Assembly (NCBI GenBank): GCA_937916005.1
Contig: CALGIA010000515.1
Span: 1 to 17,167 of the forward strand
Direction: 5' to 3'
Length of the DNA stretch: 17,167 bases
Source of the DNA: an uncultured Rhodospirillaceae bacterium
Lineage (GTDB): Bacteria > Pseudomonadota > Alphaproteobacteria > MPNO01
A program made the position numbers and the translations under genes. Positions 1-7,568 of the stretch are shown piece after piece (positions within the stretch are counted from its first letter, which is position 1; every line of letters starts with the position of its first letter). The notes under the pieces were generated by a model, which saw only the letters and a list, made by a program, of their open reading frames with translations, ran no database searches and had not been told where the DNA came from.

Positions 1-435
1 GATAGGAAGCGCGTCGCCCCCAATAACAGTGCGGAAGAAATGGCCCATGCCCAGCGCCTCCAGCACCAAATTGCTCATCTCATGGGGCTTGTTGGTGCAT
101 ACCCCCATGACGATTCCGTCATCAGCAAGCTGTTCCAGCACGTTGCGCACGCCGGGATAGACAATGGTGTGGTCCGCCGGAGTCGCCCGATAGAAAGCGA
201 TATAGCGTTCAACCATGGCCGGTATCCGCACCGCCTCAACCGGCACGCCGGTGAGCGCGACGGCGTCTCGGATCATCGGGCCCGGCCCTTCGCCGACCAT
301 GGATTTCCCCTCATCGAGCGAGATCGGCCGGCGGCCTTCCTCGACCAGCAGTTGGTTCATGGCCGCGACAACATCCGGAATGCTGTCGATCAACGTACCG
401 TCCAGATCGAATACCACTGCCTGAAATGCGTTCAT
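1..435 (-). CDS. HAD-superfamily phosphatase, phosphoglycolate-phosphatase-like (3' end beyond window)
   Basis: The reading frame starts at an ATG at 435 and stays open to base 1, giving 145 residues of a protein whose C-terminus lies outside the window. HAD motif I is clear: a DLDGTL stretch at residues 10-15 with the two catalytic aspartates D10 and D12. Motif II is the TNKP at 114-117. The roughly 80 residues between them fit a C1-type helical cap, as in Gph/PGMB-type phosphatases rather than the capless KdsC type. Such enzymes hydrolyse small phosphate monoesters in the cytoplasm. Motifs III and IV, with the lysine and acidic pair, are not visible because of the cut. It follows the cytidylyltransferase gene after a 53-bp gap, the widest in the window, and no in-frame start exists upstream of 435. 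By context it may dephosphorylate a sugar phosphate before nucleotide activation. That role is inference; a housekeeping role in phosphoglycolate removal cannot be excluded. Confidence 0.88.
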   Translation of the reverse strand, partial: MNAFQAVVFDLDGTLIDSIPDVVAAMNQLLVEEGRRPISLDEGKSMVGEGPGPMIRDAVALTGVPVEAVRIPAMVERYIAFYRATPADHTIVYPGVRNVLEQLADDGIVMGVCTNKPHEMSNLVLEALGMGHFFRTVIGGDALPI

Positions 436-488
436 GTGCCGACGCCCATGTGTCGTATTGCCCTGTTCATGTGATGGCGGTTCCGGTT

Positions 489-1253
489 TCAATATTTGCC
501 CCAGTAGGGGTCGTCCGCCATGTTTGCTTCGACCAATGCTAAATCCGCCTCGCAATCGACCGAAAAATACCGACGATAAGGCACCGGCGCAATGCGCTGA
601 CGCAACCCGTTATCCAGCAGGCGGTTTGAGTCGCACGCCTCGGCCATTTCAAGAGGCGATTCCGGCAGGGCGCCGAACGCTTTGAGAAAATGCCAGCGAA
701 ATCCGAAAATTCCACCGATGCGCTGCGCGCCCAGTTCCGGTGAAAAACTTTTGCAATAGGGAATCGGGCTGCGCGACGTATAGAGTACGTCGCCGTTCAA
801 ATCATGCACCAGCTTGACGATATCCGGATTACGGTACTGTTCCTCGTCGACAATATGCATCGCCAGCATGGTGCCGTTGACCGAAGGGTCCTCCTCGAAC
901 GGTCGGACCACGGCAGCGATCATTTCCGGGTCCAGCATTGGCTCATCGGCCTGGACACAGACCACGATATCGCTGTCCTCCAAGGCGATGCCGCAAATCC
1001 TGGCCGCCTCTTCTATCCGGTCCAGCGCCCTGACATGAGTGTCAGCGGTCATGATCGCGGGATAGCCCTTGCGTTCAGCGAAGTCGCGGATTTCGGTGTC
1101 ACAAGTGGCGAGAAACAGGCCATCCCAGCGCTCAAAAAGAGCGGCGCGCTCGAACACATGCTCGGCCATTGGGCGGCCGAGGATGGGAGCGAGCGGCTTG
1201 CCCGGAAACCGGCTTGCAGCCATGCGCGCCGGAACGATTCCGATAATCTTCAC
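489..1253 (-). CDS. KdsB-like CTP:sugar (ulosonate-type) cytidylyltransferase
   Basis: The 254-residue length matches the 3-deoxy-manno-octulosonate cytidylyltransferase (KdsB) family, which activates an acidic sugar with CTP and releases pyrophosphate. The N-terminal nucleotide loop is well kept: PARMAASRFPGKPL at residues 8-21. The central metal-binding strand reads VQADEP at 100-105, where KdsB normally has VQGDEP. The canonical H-x-SGT-(D/E)-R signature is replaced by THVRALDR at 72-79, and the C-terminal LEhiEmLEqLR region by an EACDSNRLL stretch. The fold and cytidylyl transfer are therefore well supported, but the acceptor sugar may not be Kdo. The start is a GTG chosen because a strong AAGGGAG Shine-Dalgarno sits 6 bases before it. 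It lies 19 bp after the MBOAT acyltransferase gene and before a HAD phosphatase. A housekeeping kdsB elsewhere in the genome would be expected. Confidence 0.85.
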   Translation of the reverse strand: MKIIGIVPARMAASRFPGKPLAPILGRPMAEHVFERAALFERWDGLFLATCDTEIRDFAERKGYPAIMTADTHVRALDRIEEAARICGIALEDSDIVVCVQADEPMLDPEMIAAVVRPFEEDPSVNGTMLAMHIVDEEQYRNPDIVKLVHDLNGDVLYTSRSPIPYCKSFSPELGAQRIGGIFGFRWHFLKAFGALPESPLEMAEACDSNRLLDNGLRQRIAPVPYRRYFSVDCEADLALVEANMADDPYWGKY

Positions 1254-1259
1254 GGGGAA

Positions 1260-1266
1260 CTCCCTT
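1260..1266 (-). promoter_or_regulatory. Shine-Dalgarno for the GTG-initiated cytidylyltransferase gene
   Basis: The minus strand reads AAGGGAG here, followed by six bases and then GTG at 1253. This is the strongest ribosome-binding site in the window, and it supports the non-ATG start, which matches the usual KdsB N-terminus (MKIIGIVPAR). Confidence 0.7.
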
Positions 1267-1272
1267 GATAAA

Positions 1273-2745
1273 CTAGAAAATCATGTAGATGAAACGCGGC
1301 CCGTCCGGTCCGCGCGCAATCATCACCAGGCTGACAATGACCGCGGTGACTATCACCGCCGGCGTCATCCAGGCCGCTCGATATGGAATTGAAACTGCCT
1401 GCGGCGCATCCAGCACGGGTTCGTAATCGGCCATCAGTTCCTGCGAGTTGGGGGCGAGCCAAACAATCGCGAGCAATATGCCCAGCCAGGCGAACTCGGA
1501 CCCGCTCGCGCGCCAGGCGAAATCCACTGTTTCGCCGATCCCGTTAAAATACGCCATGCCGCCGAGGATCGACATCGCCGCTTCCCAGGAATCGGCCCGG
1601 AAAAACACCCAGGCAATCACCACCGCGATAAAAGTAATCAGCCGCGCGACCCAGGTTCCCACGGGTGTTGGGGCCGAAAGATTAAGTCCCATGCGTCGTC
1701 GGATGGCATGCCACAAATGGTTGATCGCGAGAAAGAACCCGTGCAACCCGCCCCAGAAAACAAAGTTCCATGCTGCGCCGTGCCACAGCCCACCCAGAAG
1801 CATAGCGGTCATCAGATTGGCGTAGCGCCGGTTTGGTCCCTTCCGGTTTCCGCCGAGCGGGTAATAGAGGTAATCGCGAATGAAACGCGAAAGCGTGATA
1901 TGCCAGCGGCGCCAAAAATCGATAATGTTGACGGCCTTATAGGGCGAATTGAAATTGACCGGCAGCCTGATCCCAAACAGGAAGGCGGCGCCAATGGCCA
2001 TGTCCGAATAGCCGGAAAAGTCGAAATAGATTTGAAAGCTATAAGCCAAAGCCCCGCCCCAGGCCTCGATGATCCCAGGCGCGCTTGTCACAGCGTTGTT
2101 GAATACCCGGTCGGCATGGGCGGCGATGCCATCGGCCAGAATAACTTTCTTGTATAGCCCGATAACGATGATGGTGAGCCCGACCGCGAGCCGGGTCCAG
2201 TCGATGTGGAATGTCTCGCTGCGCTGGAACTGGGGAATGGTTTCGCTGTGATGGACGATGGGGCCGGCGATCAGCTGCGGAAAAAACGATACGAACAAAC
2301 AGTAATGAACGAAATCCGGGTCTTTCGTCCGGCCCTGATAAGCGTCCGCCAAAAAAGCGATCTGCTGGAAAGTGAAGAACGAGATCGCCAGCGGCAGGAC
2401 AATGGATTGCATCGGGACAGTTGCGTCGGCCAGTGTGTTGACGGTGCCGATCAGGAAGTTGGCGTATTTGAAATAACTCAGCAGACCCAAATTGAAGACG
2501 ATGCCGGTGATCAGCAGCTTCTTTGACCGGTTGGCGACAATTGCCCGTCCCATGGCGTAGTTGCAAATGATTGAGCCCGCAATCAGCGGCAGGAACGCCG
2601 GGTTCCAATAGCCGTAAAAAAATAGCGATGCCGCTGCGAGCCATATCAGGGCGATGCGCGGGCCGACCAGCCGACCAGCCAGGTAAAATCCGGCAAGCGC
2701 AGCCGGCAGAAAAGCGAACAGAAACTCGGTGGAACTAAAAAGCAT
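1273..2745 (-). CDS. MBOAT-family (AlgI-type) membrane O-acyltransferase
   Basis: This 490-residue polytopic inner-membrane protein has the length and layout of AlgI/PatA-type MBOAT acyltransferases, which move acyl (usually acetyl) groups across the membrane onto extracytoplasmic glycans. It begins with the typical MLFSSTEFLFAFLP N-terminus. The conserved FWRRWHITLSRFIRDYLYYP block is at residues 277-296, ending in PLGGNRKG. The catalytic histidine is H322 within LLGGLWHGAAWN (317-328), and a second conserved histidine, H282, lies in the RRWH motif. Hydrophobic segments run through the protein from about residue 10 to the C-terminus. The gene starts 11 bp after the SGNH-hydrolase gene. MBOAT plus SGNH is the standard two-component O-acylation arrangement (AlgI with AlgJ/AlgX, PatA with PatB), so the pair likely esterifies the glycan made by this cluster. 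Acetyl is the default guess; the sequence does not fix donor or acceptor. Confidence 0.95.
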   Translation of the reverse strand: MLFSSTEFLFAFLPAALAGFYLAGRLVGPRIALIWLAAASLFFYGYWNPAFLPLIAGSIICNYAMGRAIVANRSKKLLITGIVFNLGLLSYFKYANFLIGTVNTLADATVPMQSIVLPLAISFFTFQQIAFLADAYQGRTKDPDFVHYCLFVSFFPQLIAGPIVHHSETIPQFQRSETFHIDWTRLAVGLTIIVIGLYKKVILADGIAAHADRVFNNAVTSAPGIIEAWGGALAYSFQIYFDFSGYSDMAIGAAFLFGIRLPVNFNSPYKAVNIIDFWRRWHITLSRFIRDYLYYPLGGNRKGPNRRYANLMTAMLLGGLWHGAAWNFVFWGGLHGFFLAINHLWHAIRRRMGLNLSAPTPVGTWVARLITFIAVVIAWVFFRADSWEAAMSILGGMAYFNGIGETVDFAWRASGSEFAWLGILLAIVWLAPNSQELMADYEPVLDAPQAVSIPYRAAWMTPAVIVTAVIVSLVMIARGPDGPRFIYMIF

Positions 2746-2756
2746 GACCCGGGCGC

Positions 2757-3764
2757 CTATCGCTTTCCGATTTTTCTGGCGATGGCTTCGGCCGCGAACT
2801 GGTGGCCGGCCGCGCGCCAGTGTCCATCGTTCAGGAAGTGATACCCCATGGGATTGCCGCCAGCCTCCATCAACGGGCGCATATCGATAACATCAAGGTG
2901 GCGTTTCGCCAGCTCCCGCAACAGGCTGCGATGGACCCGGTCTGTTTCCGGACCGCGATTTCCCACCCATAGCGCGCGTGATGGGATGATCAGGAACGTG
3001 ATGTTGAAACGGCGCGCCAACGCGGCAAGTCTATCCGCGGTGCTTTTGATTTCTCGGTCTCCCGGCGTCGCGCTGTTGACGTTTTCCAGCGGTACGATCA
3101 GCCCGGCGCGAATCAGGATTTTGCGCAGCCAATCGACGCGATTTACCATGTTCGTCATTAGAAAATACAGGCTGGAACGGGCCAGCAGATATAGCTTTAT
3201 CTTGATCAGGGTATTGCCGCCGACATCTGGCCCGGCGATCGCGGCTTGTTTTTTCGGGGCCGGCTCATAATTGCGCACGTCGTCTATCATGTTGACGGAC
3301 AGGATGACGTTTCCGACCCGGGCGCCCAAGCGCGCGGCATAATCCAAAAGGCGTTCATATCCATCGATATCGGCCGAAATGCCAAGATTAAAAACGCGCC
3401 TTCCGGTCAGGTCCCGTAGCCGTTCTGAAAATCGTTCATTCTCCTCAACCCCCCACCCGAATGCGAAGGAATCGCCAACCACGATGTAGTCGTCCGGTCC
3501 GGCGTTCGCCAGGTCCTGGGAATCGCGCAGGCCATACCGGTTGAACCGCACGGTTACGTCATAATCACCTGAATTCTTGATCAGGCGGTGGACACTGTTC
3601 CGAACCCCAAGCGGTGGCATATCGCCATGGGCGCGTTCGAATCGGAGATGCAGCGCCGGATTGTACGCTGGCAGCGCCATGCGTACGGAGAACTCCAGCG
3701 CGGTCAGCGTGGCGATCAGCGAAAGAAAGGCAATGGCGCCAACGCGGAATTTTTGTCCCGACAT
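2757..3764 (-). CDS. Membrane-anchored SGNH/GDSL hydrolase-like acyltransferase partner
   Basis: From the ATG at 3764 the protein has 335 residues. A hydrophobic segment at about residues 7-30 fits a single N-terminal membrane anchor, placing the rest in the periplasm. The SGNH blocks are all present: block I GDSF at 97-100 with the nucleophile S99, block II glycine in FNLGIS (125-130), block III asparagine N158 in SVNMIDD, and block V NDGHW with D313 and H315. This is the serine-hydrolase fold used by AlgJ/AlgX/PatB-type proteins to pass an acyl group from an MBOAT to a polysaccharide. The MBOAT gene follows 11 bp downstream. The chosen start is 2 bp after the stop of the preceding dehydrogenase gene. 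A 15-residue longer form from an ATG at 3809 would overlap that gene by 43 bp and is less likely. A plain esterase role remains possible. Confidence 0.88.
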   Translation of the reverse strand: MSGQKFRVGAIAFLSLIATLTALEFSVRMALPAYNPALHLRFERAHGDMPPLGVRNSVHRLIKNSGDYDVTVRFNRYGLRDSQDLANAGPDDYIVVGDSFAFGWGVEENERFSERLRDLTGRRVFNLGISADIDGYERLLDYAARLGARVGNVILSVNMIDDVRNYEPAPKKQAAIAGPDVGGNTLIKIKLYLLARSSLYFLMTNMVNRVDWLRKILIRAGLIVPLENVNSATPGDREIKSTADRLAALARRFNITFLIIPSRALWVGNRGPETDRVHRSLLRELAKRHLDVIDMRPLMEAGGNPMGYHFLNDGHWRAAGHQFAAEAIARKIGKR

Positions 3765-3766
3765 GC

Positions 3767-4813
3767 CTATTCCGGTGTTGTCGAGCTGATGTTCCAACGC
3801 GTACTCCATTCCGCGTCGGCGCCGTAGATACGATAGACGGTCTTCATGGTCTGCAAGGCTTCCGCCGATGAACCGTTAACGATTTCCCCGTCGCCCAGCA
3901 TGGCGGCGGCGAACTCGACAATCTCGTCGCGCCATGAATTGTCCTCGTTGTAACGGGTGGTCTCCTCGCGCGGGTCGCCTCGGTCATCGTCAGTGGCGCG
4001 CGCGACGGTCAATGTCTCGGCGCCGTAACTTTTAGAGCCCGACAATATGCCGGCTAGGATCACCGTTCCGCGTTCCAACGTCATTTCCAAGTTGAAACGG
4101 TGGCGCCACTGGGTCGCCGAAGAATGCAGCATGGCGACCACGCCGTCTTGTGTGCGCATCAGCGCATAGGCGTTGTCTTCCACATCATGGCGCCAGAAAT
4201 CGTTGGACACGAAGCTATGGATTTCCGTGAACTCGCCGCCGAACAGCCGCAGCAGATCGACCATGTGAATTCCCTGGTCCAGCAATATTCCGCCACCGGC
4301 GATCTCCCGCTGGGTGCGCCAGTCAGAATCCTGGCCGAAGGTGACCAGTTGAGACTTGCCGTACACGCCGCGTAAATTGACCATGCGCCCGAGTTCGCCT
4401 GACCCGACGATGGCCAGCGCATCGCGCACCGAATCATGATAGCGGTGATTGAAGCCGTATTTGAGTTTTTGAGTCGGGTGGGATTTTTCGCATTCGATCA
4501 CGGTCGCGATTTCGCCCGGATTTCGACCCGGCGGTTTCTCGCAGAATACATGCAGCCCGGCCTCCAGCCCGGCGATGGTGACCTCCGCCGCCATGTCGTT
4601 GGACATGCAGACGAATATCGCATCCAACCCGCGCGCGATCAGTGCGCGGTAATGGGTGAAGTAATCAACGCCGTCAATCTGACGCCCATCTTCATCAAAT
4701 GTGCGATCACAGACCGCCACGGTTTCAAGCGCCGGGTGCAGGTCGATGAACTCCCGGCGCCGCTTGCCGACCACGCCGTAGCCGGCGATTCCGACCCTGA
4801 GTTTTTCAGCCAT
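3767..4813 (-). CDS. Gfo/Idh/MocA-family sugar dehydrogenase (second of a tandem pair)
   Basis: The 348-residue protein starts at the ATG at 4813, 5 bp after the preceding dehydrogenase gene. A Rossmann NAD(P)-binding motif GYGVVG lies at residues 11-16, the family EKP motif at 92-94 (K93 is the catalytic lysine), and the active-site DQGIHMVD at 179-186, preceded by a glycine run. Family members oxidise or reduce one hydroxyl of a sugar, sugar nucleotide or inositol, and act in the cytoplasm. The tandem partner has NQGIHHVD at the equivalent site, so the two have diverged and probably act on different substrates or in opposite directions. A longer reading frame runs up to 4975, but the extra residues overlap the upstream gene and do not resemble a Gfo/Idh N-terminus. 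Substrate unknown. Confidence 0.92.
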   Translation of the reverse strand: MAEKLRVGIAGYGVVGKRRREFIDLHPALETVAVCDRTFDEDGRQIDGVDYFTHYRALIARGLDAIFVCMSNDMAAEVTIAGLEAGLHVFCEKPPGRNPGEIATVIECEKSHPTQKLKYGFNHRYHDSVRDALAIVGSGELGRMVNLRGVYGKSQLVTFGQDSDWRTQREIAGGGILLDQGIHMVDLLRLFGGEFTEIHSFVSNDFWRHDVEDNAYALMRTQDGVVAMLHSSATQWRHRFNLEMTLERGTVILAGILSGSKSYGAETLTVARATDDDRGDPREETTRYNEDNSWRDEIVEFAAAMLGDGEIVNGSSAEALQTMKTVYRIYGADAEWSTRWNISSTTPE

Positions 4814-4818
4814 TGTGT

Positions 4819-5940
4819 TCAGTTTCCGTGCGGCGAGGGTGTGCGGTATAAAGCCGAAATCACCTCGTCCGGCCGGCCCAGTCGCGCCGATTGTTCCCCC
4901 GTATCGACCATGGCCCAGCCGTCTGCTTCGTCCGAACGATAGAACGCGTGCAGCAGGCGCAGGGTCGCCAGGCAATCTTCCCGGCTCACCGGATAGGGCG
5001 TTCCATCAGCGAAAAACCGGACGATATCGGCATACATGCCCGCGTGGCCGTAGCCATAGACCGCTCCGTGCCCTTCGATGCCGATGAAATCCTCGCTGTT
5101 GGCCGCGCAGTCTTCCGGGTTGGGCGTGAAAATCTGAAGCTCGTTGACGGCGATTCCGCCGATCTGGGCCAGCCCCTCGGACCCGACAATGGAAATCGAT
5201 GCCTCAAAATCGTCGGGTCGTGCGGCGGTCGTTACCTCCACCGTCGCAATCGCGCCGCTTTCATATTCCAGCGTCGCGACCAGCGCGTCCTCGACCTCGA
5301 TCTCGGCCCCCAAAGTGCGCATGGAACAATTCACCCGCCCGACCTCTCCGCCCAGATGCCGCAGCAAATCCACATGATGGATGCCCTGGTTGGTCAGCGC
5401 GCCGCCATCATGGGAAAACGTGCCGCGCCACGGCGCGAGATCGTAATAGCGCTGCGGGCGGCACCAACGCACCCGCACCGACACCAGCCGTATGTCACCC
5501 AACTCGCCGTCGGCAAGGGCTGATCGTACCCGCGCGACGGCGCGGTTGTACCGGTTCTGGAAGACCGGAAACAAATGCAGTCCCAAACGGTCCGCCGTCT
5601 TATAGGCGGCGACTTCCTGTTCCGGCCGCATGAAGGTCGGTTTTTCGACAATCACATGCTTGCCGTACCGCTCCATGACCTCAGTGGCGTGTTCGTAATG
5701 CATGCCCGACGGCGTGACGACTGCCACCAGATCGATTTCGGGCAACGCGGTCAGCATGTCATGGTAACTGGTGAAAAATGGGATGTCGTATTCATCGCCA
5801 AAGGCGCGAGCCCTGTCCTCGACCAGGTCGCAGGCGGCAGCAATTTCCGCACCGTCCACGCTGGCAATGGATTTCAGATGGTGGCCGGCAACCCTTCCGC
5901 AACCGATCACCGCAACCTTAAGGTTTTGTCGTTCCGTCAT
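4819..5940 (-). CDS. Gfo/Idh/MocA-family sugar dehydrogenase (first of a tandem pair, WlbA-like active site)
   Basis: The protein is 373 residues long from the ATG at 5940, which forms a 4-bp ATGA overlap with the stop of the preceding glycosyltransferase-like gene. An upstream TTG at 5964 is possible but adds only eight residues before the Rossmann motif. That motif is GCGRVAG at 13-19, EKP is at 99-101 (K100 catalytic), and NQGIHHVD at 184-191 supplies the catalytic histidine. The NQGIHxxD form is common in UDP-GlcNAc(A) 3-dehydrogenases of the WlbA/WbpB type, which make 3-keto sugars; that link is suggestive only. The context of an SDR, a TIM-barrel isomerase and a second Gfo/Idh argues for successive redox steps on one sugar skeleton. 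No 3-aminotransferase (WlbC/WbpE) is in the window, which weakens a strict Wlb-type assignment. Confidence 0.92.
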   Translation of the reverse strand: MTERQNLKVAVIGCGRVAGHHLKSIASVDGAEIAAACDLVEDRARAFGDEYDIPFFTSYHDMLTALPEIDLVAVVTPSGMHYEHATEVMERYGKHVIVEKPTFMRPEQEVAAYKTADRLGLHLFPVFQNRYNRAVARVRSALADGELGDIRLVSVRVRWCRPQRYYDLAPWRGTFSHDGGALTNQGIHHVDLLRHLGGEVGRVNCSMRTLGAEIEVEDALVATLEYESGAIATVEVTTAARPDDFEASISIVGSEGLAQIGGIAVNELQIFTPNPEDCAANSEDFIGIEGHGAVYGYGHAGMYADIVRFFADGTPYPVSREDCLATLRLLHAFYRSDEADGWAMVDTGEQSARLGRPDEVISALYRTPSPHGN

Positions 5941-7544
5941 GCCGTTTCCAGACAGTTTTTCCAATGCGCCATGTCCACCGGCGCGATGATGTTTTCCCGG
6001 CGGATCGAATTTTGCGGTTCCGCAACGGCCAGGATGTCGTCCAATTCGGATGCTTCCGCCGTCGGAACCGAAATGTCCAAGGGCAGAATGTCGATAGCGA
6101 CCTTGCCCTCGGGCAGAAAACGCACCGTGGGGAGTCCGGCCATCACCGCTTCCAATCCAACCGTCCCGGTCGCATACAGCACCGCGGAGAGTGCTTCGTG
6201 CTTGGTCATCTCTACATCCGTGCGTTCAATACCTGGTTCGGGCTCGAATTGAAAAGGATACAAGGGGTGCTCCTTTAACAGATAGCGTCGTCCGGCGCGC
6301 CCTGAATTTGAGATCGCCCCCCGGATCGCCTGCAGCATCTGGGTTGAAATTACCGGGTCACTCGACAGCGCGACGAAGACCGGTGCGGTTGGATCAACGC
6401 TGAGCTGGCGCGGCACCGGCAGGCGAAACGCGCCCGCCACCGATAGTCGGTCTGCCGGCACGCCCCAACCCTGAAGCTGGTCGCGATAGGCCGGACCGTT
6501 GCACAGCACTTTGTCGGGAATGCCATCCATCCCGTCCGAATTGGCGGCGGTTCCGTAATTGTATAAATGCTTGCCGACCACCGTGTGCTGATAACCGACT
6601 GTCTTTACACCAAGGCCGCGGGCGGCGCGTATCAACGCCCGCTCCCAGGGATGGCCCTCCCACGGCCAGGCGATTGCCGTCGGTTTCGCCTGGGTGAGCC
6701 ATGCGGCCTGGCAGATCGATTGCCAGCGCGTCGCCGCCGCCGCCGCTGCCCCGCCTTCGCGTTCCGCGGCGCGCCGGACCAGCCAGCCATAGCGGCCCGA
6801 TTTGTCTTCTGCCGATGGACGCCACCGTGCAAATACTAGCCCGGCCGTGCGCAGGACCGAGCCCCAGGCGTGAAAGCTCATCGTGTGGCTGCCCGCCAGT
6901 ATGCGCGCCCGGGCGACGCCACAATCCACGTGCAGCATTCGCTGCAGGCCCGGTATTTCATGCATCAGTCCGCCGAAATAGGCGTCGTTTCCGTCGGCGC
7001 TGGATCCCGGGTGTCCGTAGACCAGCAAAGCGGATGTGCCGGTTTCGGTGAATTGTCGGCGGTGATCGCGTAGCGCCAGGGCGGAATAAGCCGCGCGGGC
7101 CGCGTATTTCAGCCGCGCCGCCATCCCGCGAAGCCGTAACTTCAGGACGGTCGGCCACATGGGCGGCGCGGATCCGGCGCTAACGCCCTCGACCAAGGAT
7201 AAATGCCGGAAAAGCCACGGGTCATCACAGACCACCAGAAGTGGCTCGGCCATTGCGGTAGCCTTCGTAACGATCCGTCCCCAGGCCATCATCACGCCCA
7301 GATCCGAGGCGTAGCTGGACGCGGTTGGGGCATGGCCAAGCTCGGCCGATGGAGTTCTCCCCAGCGCCCGGGCGAGCGCCCACCAATCATCCCGGATATG
7401 GTCAAAATTCGTGTCCAGCAACCGCGCCGATCCGGCCAGTCGATTCGGACGATTTTCCGGCGCGTGGCTTCCCGTGGTTGCGATCCACGCGCAAGCAGCC
7501 GGGATATCGGCAAGGTCGGATGATCGTCGCAGCAGGACAGGCAT
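5937..7544 (-). CDS. GT-B-like surface carbohydrate biosynthesis protein (putative glycosyltransferase)
   Basis: This 535-residue soluble protein resembles the family annotated as 'surface carbohydrate biosynthesis protein' (TIGR04326-like, from memory), found in O-antigen and capsule clusters. Visible hallmarks are a tryptophan-rich WPWEGHPWERAL stretch at 293-304, then VGYQHTVV at 316-323, then a C-terminal half with KEHPLYP (424-430) and an ATGTVGLEAVMAGLPTV segment (458-474). The last resembles the nucleotide-sugar pocket of GT-B enzymes such as CDP-glycerol glycerophosphotransferases and PseG. An earlier conserved piece, NDAYFGGL, lies at 186-193. No transmembrane segment is evident. The ATG at 7544 follows the SDR stop by 24 bp, with no clear Shine-Dalgarno and no in-frame alternative before the stop. 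It most likely transfers a CMP- or CDP-activated residue made by this cluster, but no member's activity is known to me. Confidence 0.75.
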   Translation of the reverse strand: MPVLLRRSSDLADIPAACAWIATTGSHAPENRPNRLAGSARLLDTNFDHIRDDWWALARALGRTPSAELGHAPTASSYASDLGVMMAWGRIVTKATAMAEPLLVVCDDPWLFRHLSLVEGVSAGSAPPMWPTVLKLRLRGMAARLKYAARAAYSALALRDHRRQFTETGTSALLVYGHPGSSADGNDAYFGGLMHEIPGLQRMLHVDCGVARARILAGSHTMSFHAWGSVLRTAGLVFARWRPSAEDKSGRYGWLVRRAAEREGGAAAAAATRWQSICQAAWLTQAKPTAIAWPWEGHPWERALIRAARGLGVKTVGYQHTVVGKHLYNYGTAANSDGMDGIPDKVLCNGPAYRDQLQGWGVPADRLSVAGAFRLPVPRQLSVDPTAPVFVALSSDPVISTQMLQAIRGAISNSGRAGRRYLLKEHPLYPFQFEPEPGIERTDVEMTKHEALSAVLYATGTVGLEAVMAGLPTVRFLPEGKVAIDILPLDISVPTAEASELDDILAVAEPQNSIRRENIIAPVDMAHWKNCLETA

Positions 7545-7568
7545 GGAACAGTCTGGCGATCGAAGCGA

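Noticed and set aside
804..1268. Long plus-strand open frames opposite the cytidylyltransferase and most other genes
   Set aside because: High-GC codon bias makes antisense frames stay open. Their translations show no domain motif, and the minus-strand genes have clear catalytic residues.
3810..4975. Longer N-terminal form of the second Gfo/Idh protein starting at 4975
   Set aside because: The extra 54 residues overlap the upstream dehydrogenase by over 150 bp and lack Gfo/Idh character; the Rossmann motif begins right after the ATG at 4813.
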